The position numbers and the translations under genes are program-made. The notes under the pieces are model-generated. The model was not told the origin of the DNA, did no database searches, and saw only the letters and a list, made by a program, of their open reading frames with translations. 64,000 bases of DNA from positions 461,939,376 to 462,003,375 of the forward strand of contig NC_134710.1 in NCBI RefSeq assembly GCF_043290135.1. The letters run 5' to 3'. Source of the stretch: Rhipicephalus microplus (taxonomy: Eukaryota > Arthropoda > Arachnida > Ixodida > Ixodidae). Below, piece by piece: positions 24,744 to 34,579 of this stretch (its first letter is position 1; every line of letters begins with the position of its first letter).

Positions 24744-25129
24744 TAAGGGAGCTGTAAAAATCGGCAAATGTTCAGCGATTGCGCTTCACCATCCTATTTT
24801 TTTACTTATCTTTCCAAATTGGGTCACGAAAATTAAAAGGGTGGAATCTTTTTTTTAAAACAAAATCGAAACAGAGCAATAAACGAAGCCGCAAGTACGA
24901 TTCGCCACCCGCAAGTACGATGACTAGGCAAATGTGTGTACTACCCCTCATTCCCATGGTCGCTGAACGATCGCAGTGCCAGAGTGCCCTCTAGTTAGTT
25001 TTGAGAAACTCTATGCCCTACCATAAACTTGGCATTGGGAAACGCCACGGAGGAAGGAACCTTACCTTCCTCCGTGGGAAACGCCATGTTGTTCAAGTGC
25101 CTGGATGCTGAAAAGTCGCAATGCCTTAC
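24744..25129. other. Spacer with repeat Y remnants
   Basis: Resumption of repeat Y after LINE A, an inverted Y copy at 24905-25005, and a 13-bp hairpin (25045-25057 with 25065-25077, stem CCACGGAGGAAGG). No coding sequence. Confidence 0.6.
24905..25005 (-). repeat. Repeat Y, inverted copy 3
   Basis: On the minus strand it reads GAGTTTCTCAAAACTAACTA, then GGCACTCTGG, then CATGGGAATGAGGGGTAGTA, matching 17785-17900. Confidence 0.65.
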
Positions 25130-25856
25130 ATGGATGGATGGATGAGTGTAGATGTACCCTTTAGATCGGGTGGCTACTAACGCCACCTAGCCGCAATACT
25201 TAGTGAACTAATTATTAAATTTATCTTAATTTTTCCTTTAAATATTGAGGTTAAGGATTCGTATTTTGCAGTGAGGGGTTTAATTTTCACTCGTGCTTTG
25301 ACTTTAGCCACCAATCAGATAACCTCCTTGTAGTTGACTCTACCCACTTAAAGTCTATTTTGCCCTCCCTGTCCCTAAGCCCCAGTGCTTTGAAAAACTC
25401 TGCGCCATCATCCTGAACTATAGGGTGAAGCCCTTTACAGAACATTATCAAGTGTTCGGCAGTTTCTCCTTTCTCTCCACACGCACTGCATACTGTGTCT
25501 ACCCCTTCGTATTTGGCCCGGGATGTCTTGGTTCGCGATTCTGCCGTCCTGGCCTCAAATAGTAGAGAACTACCCCGAGTATTATCATAGATCCTTTCCT
25601 TAGCAATTTCCTGCTTAAAAGTTCGACAGATCTCTAGTGCGGAATTCCTAATTATGCAGATTCTCCACATACCGGTCTCAGCTTCCTTCACCTTCTTCTT
25701 AAGCGATCATTCTTATTGGTTTGGCCTTCTCCTGACTTCTAAGTATTTACCAGTCAATTTTCTGGTTCGCTTTCGCCATTTTGAATCGACATTCATGTAC
25801 AAGTAGCTGAATACCTTCCTAGCCCAACGCTCTTCCGCCATTTCTCTCAATCACTT
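25130..25856 (-). mobile_element. LINE fragment C (3' end of the A/B family), 5' truncated
   Basis: Minus-strand 3' end of the same LINE family, including the (TGGA)n tail at 25130-25146. The coding part 25691-25287 retains the C-terminal zinc finger CSACGEKGETAEHLIMFC intact. The 5' side stops at about 25856, where fragment D begins. Confidence 0.85.
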
Positions 25857-26688
25857 GGTTTACAATACTCCCGTCTTGGCCTCAAACAGTAGAGAACTAC
25901 CCAAAGTGTTATCATAGATCCTTTTCTTGGCAATTTCCTGCTTAAAAGTTCGATAGATCTCTAGTGCGGACTTCTTAATCATGCTAATTCTCCACATGTC
26001 TGTCTCCGTTTCCTTCACTTTCTTCTTAACCGATAGGTCATTTTGGTTTGGCCACCTGCTGTTTTCTAAGTATTTACCAGTCAATTTCCTGGTTCGCTTC
26101 CTCCATTTTGTATCGACATTCTTCATGTACAAGTAGCTGAAAACCTTCCTAGCCCAACGCTCCTCCCCCATTTCTCTCAATCGCTTCTCAAATTTTCTCT
26201 TGCTGCTAACTTCCCTGCCCTCAAATGATGTCCATCCCATATCATCTTGTATTCCCTGATTTGGTGTATTCCCGTGAGCTCCTAAAGCAAACCTACCTAT
26301 TCCACGGTGCTTAATTTCTAATCTTGCTTGAACTTCTGGTGTCATGCACAAGACCGCATTGCCGAACGTCAGCCCAGGAACAATGACCCCTTTCCATATT
26401 CCTCTCACAACATCATACCTATTGTAATTCCACAGTGCCCTATTTTTCATGACTGCTGCATTCCTGTTACCTTTAGTCGTCACGTATATCTCGTGTTCCC
26501 CTAGGTACACGGTCCCATTGCTTATCCTTACGCCCAGATATTTGTATTTATCTGTTATGTCTAGCGTGACCTTCATTATTCTAAGATCACTACCTCCGTT
26601 ATCATTAAAAATCATGACTGTTGATTTTTCCTCACTGAATCTAAAATCTAACCTATCTCCCTCAATACCGCAGATGTCCATTTTCCAG
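25857..26688 (-). mobile_element. LINE fragment D (RT C-terminal region)
   Basis: Minus-strand segment open from 26688 to 25860, covering the region just after the YADD box (GDRLDFRFSEEKSTVMIF) through SSLLFEAKTGVL. It is truncated on both sides: unrelated DNA starts at 26689, and fragment C joins at about 25856, repeating part of the same region. Confidence 0.85.
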
Positions 26689-27184
26689 CATGGGAAAAAT
26701 AACGACACGTAAAATGCACATCGGCAAGCATTTTGTGACCGCCAGCTGTCATTCATCGAATCACCGTGCCGTACTCGCGAGTGAGGCCTAGTCGTCGAAC
26801 GCGGTAGCGGCGGTCTACCTCGGCCCATCGCTGCAGCTGCTGAATGTGCCTCGTTGATGTGTTCATTCAAGGCCGCGTGGACTTTGTTTATGATTCAGTG
26901 CATTTTACGGATATCCACAAACAGTACTGCTAATACAAATCCAGCCCGTACGACAGAGTGCCAATTGATAAAACTTTTTCACTATAGTTAAAAAATACTG
27001 AAAATTAGGCAGGCTTAAATAAAAGGCATGTGTGTGGAAGTGCTTACATTAGGCCACCACAACTTCATACTTACGCCGTGCATGTTTATTGCTTAGTTAT
27101 TAGGAAAAAAAGAGTTCTTTCAGGTCTACATGGGAGGTCAGAATGTGGTGCCTATATATACCCGGTGACTGCTGCTCGACGTGT
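26689..27184. other. Intergenic, nothing recognised
   Basis: The 336-residue minus frame ending at 25860 extends into this stretch at its amino end, but that extension is fortuitous reading of flanking DNA. No other feature is supported. Confidence 0.5.
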
Positions 27185-27355
27185 ATCAGGGACGCTGTAA
27201 GGGGCACTGGAACGCTTACTTGAGGATACACCAAAACGCTTAAAAAACGCTTTTCATCACGTATTTGTGGCCTTGCAAGGCCACAAATACATGATGAAAA
27301 GTGCTCTGCTGTATCCTCGAGTAAGTGTTCCAGCGCGCCTGACAGCGTCCCTGCT
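27185..27355. repeat. Fold-back repeat with imperfect arms of about 85 bp
   Basis: Symmetric around CCTTGCAAGG at 27271-27280. Both arms contain CAGGGACGCTGT/ACAGCGTCCCTG, GAGGATACA/TGTATCCTC and ATTTGTGGCCTTG. The left arm has a small insertion near 27233-27250. No coding. A trinucleotide/TAA-rich patch follows at 27409-27446. Confidence 0.75.
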
Positions 27356-27677
27356 ATTGTGGCCTTGCAATTATAAGGTTGTACAGGCGCATCCCAAAAA
27401 CAACTATTCTTCTTCTTCTTATAATAATAATAATTATTATTATTATGACGATAGGATATTCGTGCCAGAAGCGCGATGTGAAGGCCAACTTGACTGGGGC
27501 GTTCAGGGGTTCTTTCTAACACCTTGCGCACATAAATTTTGAATATGTATTTAAAACTAACAAGCATAGCGTCGATCGCTTACGCTGAAGCGGTACTCCA
27601 AACAGTTGCATAGACGTGCCAATTTGTCATTTGCATAGAGGGGGATGGTTACGTTAGCCGATCAGTGGACGTCGATG

Positions 27678-27909
27678 ATTGATTGACTTGTGGGGTTTAA
27701 CGTCTTAAAACCACGTTATGATTATGAGAGACGCCGTAGTGGAGGGCTCCGGAAATTTCAACCACCTGGGGTTCTTAACCAAATCTGAGCAAACAGGCCT
27801 ACAACATTTCCGCCTCAATCGGAAATGTAGCCACCGCAGCCGGGATTCGATCCCGCGACCTGTGGGTTAGCAGCCGAGTACCTTAGCCACTAGACCACCG
27901 CGGTGGGGC
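27678..27909 (-). mobile_element. Ruka-like SINE, full length
   Basis: Minus-strand copy with an intact B box (GGATCGAATCC) and the A box (TGGTCTAGTGG) near 27887-27898. Flanked by an imperfect 16-bp direct repeat (27662-27677 and 27910-27925, three mismatches), consistent with an older insertion. Confidence 0.88.
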
Positions 27910-28442
27910 TCAGTGGACACCGAAGGCAGCACAGGAGATAAACTCATCGTATCGTTATAGTGTGCATTTGAAAGCGTATTTAAATATCAGCCACACTTTT
28001 ACAACAAAAATACGGCTGGGAGCGGCAGCTGCCAAATGTGTGCTCTCTCCCCCTCGCCGCCACAGGTAGGTGGTGGAGAGCGAAGGCACGACGGAGAGGG
28101 AGAGAGAAGCTTTAATGAGCCTCATGCCTCTCACCCCGCCACTGTTTTGCTCTCGCAACGCTAGCTGTTAGAAGTGTGGCAGCTTGGGCTAGTTGGTATG
28201 GCATGACGATAGTTATAGCGCGAGAACAAAACGACGACACAGAGACAAGAAGGACACGAAAGACACGAGCGCTAACTTCCAACTGAGTTTATTGCGCCGA
28301 GCACGAAAATATATAGAGGAGACAGTGACCATGGCACACGAGTAGAACATGAGTAAGAAAACCAAAAACAAACAACACAAATACAAAGGCACTGAAAAAC
28401 AGCAAAGAAAAACCTAGAAGAAACCGAACCAGAAAGGTAAAG

Positions 28443-28622
28443 CTACCTGCCCGCACCGAATCCTTCGAGGAACCTGCGTTCCTTCACGGACTAAGCAACG
28501 GAGGGCTTGCTAATCCAAGGCACCTGTTCGCGTTACCTGCCCGCACCGAATCCTTCGAGGAACCTGCGCTCTTTCTCGGACAAAGCCACGGAGGGCTTGC
28601 TAACACAAGGCACCTGTTCGCG
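28443..28622 (-). repeat. 90-bp tandem duplication at the PLE coding end
   Basis: CCTGCCCGCACCGAATCCTT begins at 28446 and again at 28536, a period of exactly 90 bases (30 codons). The same duplication is present in the right arm at 29720-29900, so it predates formation of the palindrome. Confidence 0.85.
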
Positions 28623-28853
28623 TGCCATCTGCGCAGCCTCGACAATGACCCGGGTGCTTACATCTCTGTGTTTGTACGACGTCGCTGTTTCCTTGAAGAG
28701 GGGAACACACTTGCACTCAGTGCAGTGCTGGGCAAGAAAACCATCTTTCCCGTTTTTAACATTGTTCGCGTGATCTCTCAGCCGATCGCTCAGACACCTT
28801 CCGGTCGTTCCGACATAACAAGCACCACATGAAAGGGGGGTCCTATAGACGAC
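28533..28853 (-). CDS. GIY-YIG endonuclease domain of Penelope-like element (left arm, partial)
   Basis: Minus-strand open frame of about 106 residues within the element; the frame opens upstream into repeat X, which is not part of it. Motifs: VVY...CYVG stands for GIY-YIG, followed by RCLSDRLRDH (catalytic Arg and His) and the metal-binding Glu in RVIVEAAQ. A Cys/His cluster (SCGAC, HCTECKC) lies between, as in Penelope-like elements, where this C-terminal domain nicks target DNA for reverse transcription. The reverse transcriptase that should precede it is absent in both arms, so this is a 5'-truncated remnant. It ends at a TAA, after which the 90-bp unit repeats. Confidence 0.8.
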   Translation of the reverse strand, partial: VVYRTPLSCGACYVGTTGRCLSDRLRDHANNVKNGKDGFLAQHCTECKCVPLFKETATSYKHRDVSTRVIVEAAQMAREQVPCVSKPSVALSEKERRFLEGFGAGR

Positions 28854-29326
28854 GAAGTGACTCTTGAAAGAGAAAAGAAGAGAAAAGTGAGCCCCGTTAT
28901 TGTCTGCTTCAATGAGCGACACCGCCACAGTAGCTCACGAGGAATGGGGGTGAGGAGGGATAAAAAGAATAGGAGTAAAGATGTAGGGAAGCGGAAGAAG
29001 GAGAAGAGAAGAATAGACGTGTGGTGGTAAGCCACAGCGAGCGAGGACAAACTGAGGGGATAGAAGAGATAGGAAAGATGAAGCACGGTCACTGGAGTCC
29101 GAGGACGGGGCGCACCTGCGAGAGCTCTTTTCGGCGTCAGTGGATGGCGTAGAACAAGTCCAGTAAGTCAGAGCTGCACTGTCGTCGGAGGTGGAAGGTC
29201 GTCGGCGGCAGGAGATGACGTAGGGCGAGCCCAGTCGGCCAGAGCCACGCTGACGCCGGAGGTCGCAAGCGCGCTGAGCGCGCGAGCGCACGACCGGTCG
29301 GCCCGAAATCCAGCAAGCGAGTCGTC
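28854..29326 (-). mobile_element. Repeat X: retroposed insert, 473 bp
   Basis: Flanked by a perfect 15-bp direct repeat, GGTCCTATAGACGAC (28839-28853 and 29327-29341), which restores arm continuity if removed. Purine-rich on the plus strand. A second copy in plus orientation lies at 54566-54890, sharing CTACGCCATC, CGCTCGCTGT and CCTCACCCCCAT. No recognised protein. A SINE or truncated LINE is possible. Confidence 0.8.
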
Positions 29327-29423
29327 GGTCCTATAGACGACTTCCCGGGAGCAGGCCGCATACCTGTTTCGATGTTGAACTCTGCAATCTGTTGATGATT
29401 TCGTTTTCATCTACCAACCCCCT

Positions 29424-29809
29424 GAAAACGAAATCATCATCAGATTGCAGAGTTCAACATCGAAACAGGTATGCGGCCTGCTCCCGGGAAGCCGTCTATA
29501 GGACCCCCCTTTCATGTGGTGCTTGTTATGTCTGAACGACCGGAAGGTGTCTGAACGATCGGCTGAGAGAGCACGCGAACAATATTAAAAACAGGAAAGA
29601 TGGTTTTCTTGCCCAGCACTGCATTGAGTGCAAGTGTGTTCCCCTCTTCGAGGAAACAGCGACGTTGTACAAACACAGAGATGTAAGCACCCGGGTCATT
29701 TTCGAGGCTGCGCAGATTGCACGCGAACAGGTGCCTTGTGTTAGCAAGCCCTTCGTGGCTCTATCCAAGAAGGAACTCAGGTTCCTCGAAGGATTCGGTG
29801 CGGGCAGGT
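29424..29809 (+). pseudogene. GIY-YIG endonuclease domain of Penelope-like element (right arm)
   Basis: Mirror copy of the left arm. The YRTPLSCGACYV block is followed by an in-frame TGA where the left arm has GGA (near 29532), then TTGRCLNDRLREH, the Cys/His cluster (HCIECKC), the Glu of RVIFEAAQ, and TAA at about 29808. The single stop inactivates the domain. The second 90-bp unit follows to 29900, then the 3' UTR. Confidence 0.8.
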
Positions 29810-30154
29810 AACGCGAACAGGTGCCTTGGATTAGCAAGCCCTCCGTGGCTTAGTCCGAGAAGGAACGCAGGTTCCTCGAAGGATTCGGTGCGGGCAGGTA
29901 GCTTTACCTTTCTGGTTCGGTTTCTTCTAGGTTTTTCTTTGCTGTTTTTCAGTGCCTTTGTATTTGTGTTGTTTGTTTTTGGTTTTCTTACTCATGTTCT
30001 GCTCTTGTGCCATGGTCACTGTCTCCTCTATATATTTTCGTGCTCGGCGCAATAAACTCAGTTGGAAGTTAACGCTCGTGTCTTTCGTGTCCTTCTTGTC
30101 TCTGTGTAGTCGTTTTGTTCTCGCGCTATAACTATCGTCACCGGCTAGCTGTTA

Positions 30155-31077
30155 CGTAGAGACAGCGGTGTAGGTTAAAAAAAACCCAAAAGGAGGGCAA
30201 GGAAAGGAATCCCTCGTCGATCAAGGGGAGGGGGGAATGCAGGGAAATAGTCATTTTGCTCTATGTATGCCACACCGAAAAAAAAAAAGATTTGCCCGAA
30301 GGGCGTGGGGAGGGGGGAGGGCAGAAAGGGGTAAATGACTCGGTGTGCCAATCCTTGGCTGGCTACGCCACTACCTAGAGACGTAAAGGAACAGACACCC
30401 GGTCAGATATTTTTCTTCTGTGTAGAACAGGAATGCATGCCATTCATTCTTTTCTGCACACGAACAAAGCCGCTGCTGCAAAAGCATTGCCTTTCAGATG
30501 AGTACTTTTTGGCGTTGGGTTGCAGAGACTCAGAGATGAACACCGCATTTGACATGAGTTGTGAAACCTTTTTTGTTATGCAAAACAAAACAAATACAAC
30601 TGCATAACTACATATATTGCAAAGTAATAACTAAGAAAGCTTCATTTGGCTTGAAAAGATATAAATACACCTGATTGTTATTGTAAATATTTGTATAGTG
30701 ACTCGTTTGTGCTGTCACCTGCACACTTATTTTGGTTTAGCCTATAAATCAGCCGTTGCAACAGGCCTTGTTGTATTGCGGGCTCACCAACAGCTTCAAG
30801 CGAAGACATGACCAGCAAGTCCGTGGTTACATAATTGCTGTGTTGATAGATATTGCGTGCATTGTATACTTATCCTCCTTTGGGATTCGTCCACGGGATA
30901 GTTTCAGCGTGTCGGGAAATTCTGCTACTTTGATCGAGTGGAGGACGATGACTCACCATACGTTGCCGCTCCAAATAGCCGTATCGGACGCGCGCCTTTG
31001 TGTTCGCTCTGAAAAGTGATTTGTTTCTCCATTTATCGATAACTCATTTTGTTCGCGTGATTCAATGTCGAGTGTAC
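30155..31077. other. Intergenic, nothing recognised
   Basis: Contains purine-rich and A-rich patches (30177-30330). No domain-bearing frame on either strand. Confidence 0.55.
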
Positions 31078-31226
31078 TGGATGGATGGATGGATATGGCT
31101 GTACCCTTTAGATCGGGCGGTGGCCAGCGCCACTAAGCCGTAATACCTAATGAACCAAAAACTATATTTTTTTTCCTTAAAAAAAAGAGTTTGAGGATTC
31201 GTACTTTGCAGTGAAGAGTTTAATCT

Positions 31227-34200
31227 TCACTCGTGCCTTGACTTTAGCCACCAATCAGATAACCTCCTTCTAGTTAAGTCTACCCGCTTAAAGTTTATTT
31301 TGCCCTCCCGGTCCCTAAACCCCAGTGCTTTGAAAAACTCTGCGCCATCATCCTGAACTATAGGGTGAAGCCCTTTACAGAACATTATCAAGTGTTCGGC
31401 AGTTTCTTCTTCCTCTCCACACGCACTGCATACTGTGTCTACCCCTTCGTATTTGGCCCGATATGTCTTGGTTCGCAGTACTCCCGTTCTGGCCTCAAAC
31501 AGTAGAGAACTACCTCGAGTATTATCATAGATCCTTTCCTTGGCAATTTCCTGCTTAAAAGTTCGATCGATCTCTAGTGCGGACTTCTTTATCATGCCCA
31601 TTCTCCACATGTCAGTCTCCGTTTCCTTCACTTTCTTGTTAACCGATAGTTCTTTTTGGTTTGGCCACCTGCTGTTTTTAAGTATTTACCAGTCAACTTC
31701 CTGGTTTGCTTCCTCCATTTTGTATCGACATTCTTCATGTACAAGTAGCTGAAAACCTTCCTAGCCCAACGCTCATCCCCCATTTCTCTCAATCGCTTCT
31801 CAAATTTTATCTTGCTGCTAGCTTCCCTGCCCTCAAATGATGTCCATCCCATATCACCTTGTACTCCCTGATTTGGTGTATTCCCGTGAGCTCCTTAAGC
31901 AAGCCTACCTATTCCACGTTGCTTAATTTCTAATCTTGCTTGAACTTCTGATTTCATGCACAAAACCGCATTGCCGAACGTCAGCCCAGGAACCATGACC
32001 CCTTTCCATATTCCTCTCACAACATCATACCTATTGTAATTCCACAGTGCCCTATTTTTCATGACTGCTGCATTCCTGTTACCTTTAGTCGTCACGTATA
32101 TTTCGTGTTCCCTCAGATACTCGGTCCCATTGCTTATCCATACGCCCAGATATTTGTATTTATCTGTTATCTCTAGCGTGACCTCCTGTATTCTAAGCTC
32201 ACTACCTTCGTTGTCATTGAAAATCATGACTGCTGGTTTTTCCTTACTGAATCTAAAATCTAACCTATCTCCCTTATTACCGCAGATGTCCATCAATCTC
32301 TGCAAATCTTCCTTGTTGTTGGCCATTAGCACTATATCATCTGCGTACATTAATGCTGGTAGTGCCTGATCAATAAGTTTTCCTTGTTTGACTAAAGAGA
32401 GGTTGAAGCCCAGTCCACTTCCCTCTAATTTTGCCTCTAATCCTTGTAGGTACATCATGAATAATAAGGGTGACAGGGGGCACCCCTGCTTAAGCCCCCG
32501 TTTTACCTCAGCAGGCTTGGATACCTGCTTTTCCTACTTTATAACTACCTTGTTACCTTTATAGATACCCTTTAAAAGATTAGTGACTACATGTTCCACG
32601 CCTAGTGTGTCCAGTATTCCCCACAATTCCTCTTGAACCACGCTATCGTACGCTCTCTTTATATCCAAAACTGCTAGCCACAGGGGCCTGTGTTGCTTTT
32701 CTGCTGTTTCGATGCACTGCGTCAGTGAGAACAGATTGTCTTCCAACCTCCTGTGTTTCCGAAACCCATTCCGCAGTTCCCCCAGCACCCCCTCATCCTC
32801 TATCCACGCCTGCATTCTTTCCTTTATAATCTGCATCGCCAGCCTGTAGACCACTGAAGTCACTGTTATAGGACGGTAGTTGTTTATGTCAGCTTTGACC
32901 CCATTTCCTTTATAGATCATGCTCATCCTGCTAAGTTTTCATCCATCGGGAACTTCACCATCGATTATTATTGTGCTCACTGCCTCTCTCAAAGCCTGCT
33001 TAGACTTCGGACCTAATTTCTTTATCAGCCTAATTGGAATGCCATCTGGGCCTGTTGATGTACTACTAGGAACCCTTTTCTGAGCCCTTTCCTACTCTTG
33101 TTATGAAAATAGAGCCATTGCACCACTTGATTCGTCCTTGTCTATTGTGTTGCATAAAGTACTTCTTTGTTGAAATTTTTCTGTCACCCGTGTTCTTATA
33201 TATTCAATAGCTTCGTCCCCTTGCGGCCTAGCACCTTGGGCTGTAGTTATAAAACTTTGCTCTAGGCTCGTCTCATTTCTTAGGGAGTTTAGATGGTTCC
33301 GAAATTTCGCAGCTGCCTTTCTATCTTTTTATGTACTTCTGCCAGCCACTGAGCTCCCTTCCTTCTAATGTTTTCATAGATCAGAATGAATGCATCCCTT
33401 CTACAGCTTAGAAAGGTTGCCCATTTTCTTTCAACATCATCTCTCGGTTCACCCCGCTGCTTAGCATGTCTGTGTTCCCTAGAGGCTTCCTGACGTTTTG
33501 CTATGGCTCTCTTAACTTCCTCATCCCACCAAATTTTGGGTTTGTGTCTTCTTTTCCGGGGTGACTTGTCACGCGTCTTAGCAAGCTCTAGCTCAAAAAG
33601 TCTAATTAGATTCGTGTATGTCAACACTGTTTTATTATCCTCCGTGATTAGTGATTGCTTTCTCAATTTGTTTAGTGGCTATTTAAATTTGCCTTTCTGG
33701 ATAAAAATTTTCCTGTAGTTGCTCATCTTGTCTCCTTCCCACTTTCACTCCTCTTCCAAAACTTAGCTTGATACGTTTGTGATCGCTACCCAGACTTCTG
33801 GAGCCACCTTCATCTATGTGCATTCCCCTGAGCTTATCATACATCCTATGTGACATCAGTGCATAATCTATCGTCGACTGAAGCCTTCCTACCTCCCATG
33901 TTATTTGCCCTTCACACTTCTCGGTACTGTTGCAAATGATCAAATCAAGCCTTTCACACATATCCATGATCATTTTGCCTGTCGGGTCGGTATACCCATC
34001 TATATCTTCTATGTGCGCATTCATGTCTCCTAGTATAATTATCTCGCACTCTCTTCCTAACTCCTGAATGTCCTTTGATATACACTCTACCATATTCTGG
34101 TTTTCCTCTCTGGCCTTTGCTCCCGTCCACAAGTACACGAAACCAAGAAGTGTCATTTGACCTGCCACTTTCCCTTTTAGCCATAAATGTTCCTTGCACT

Positions 34201-34363
34201 CCTGCTTGACCCTTTGCCAGTCTGTACTTTTATGAATGAATGCCCCAATACCACCCCCCTTTCTGCTGCCTTCTGTTCTATTACAATATTCCCACGCGTA
34301 GTCCGGATTGTTCGGAGGTTGTTCCATGTCCCTGAGATGTGTTTCTACAAAACCGTATACCAT
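31227..34363 (-). pseudogene. LINE B ORF2: endonuclease and reverse transcriptase
   Basis: Open pieces in order on the minus strand: endonuclease 34363-33683 (FVETHLRD, ILGDMNAHI, STIDYALMS, GSDHKRI); linker 33666-33289; RT palm beginning 32926-32534 (YRPITVTSVVYR, NGFRKHRR, AVLDIKRAYDSV); RT with YADDIVLM 32458-31895; thumb 31852-31628; C-terminal zinc finger 31631-31227 (CSACGEEEETAEHLIMFC). Private lesions include a TAG near 32531 where copy A has TGG. The frame breaks near 34400, at about 33683 and near 33315 are the same bases as in copy A. Every catalytic motif remains, but no complete polyprotein can be translated. Confidence 0.88.
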
Positions 34364-34579
34364 CGGCCTCTCTTCCCTTAGCTGTTCTTCTATGTCTGTT
34401 CAGCCTGTTCCTACCACCCTGCATGTTAATATACTCTATGTCTGAATTGGCTCGGCGCTCGTGGCTACGTCTATTTATGCCCCGGACTCTACCTATCTTA
34501 GATATTGGTGCCACATTGGAATCGTATCTGTCCATACCACCTGTCGAAGAGTCTCCCTGGTTGTTTTCCTCGTTACTAG

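Larger units (their letters stand above)
28171..30143. mobile_element. Penelope-like fold-back (inverted dimer), nested
   Basis: Two partial Penelope-like copies lie tail-outward: minus strand on the left (28171-28853 plus 29342-29411) and plus strand on the right (29424-30143), around a 12-base loop. Both arms carry the GIY-YIG endonuclease region and the same 3' UTR with AATAAA near 30050. An 11-bp direct repeat, GCTAGCTGTTA, flanks the whole (28160-28170 and 30144-30154). Only the left side carries an extra ~35-base segment, GAAGTGTGGCAGCTTGGGCT and onward. The left arm is split by repeat X. Confidence 0.85.

Noticed and set aside
28928..29410. Overlapping minus-strand Arg/Ser/Pro-rich frames of 75-120 codons in the centre of the Penelope fold-back
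   Set aside because: They lie in repeat X and the hairpin arms, overlap in different frames and show no domain.
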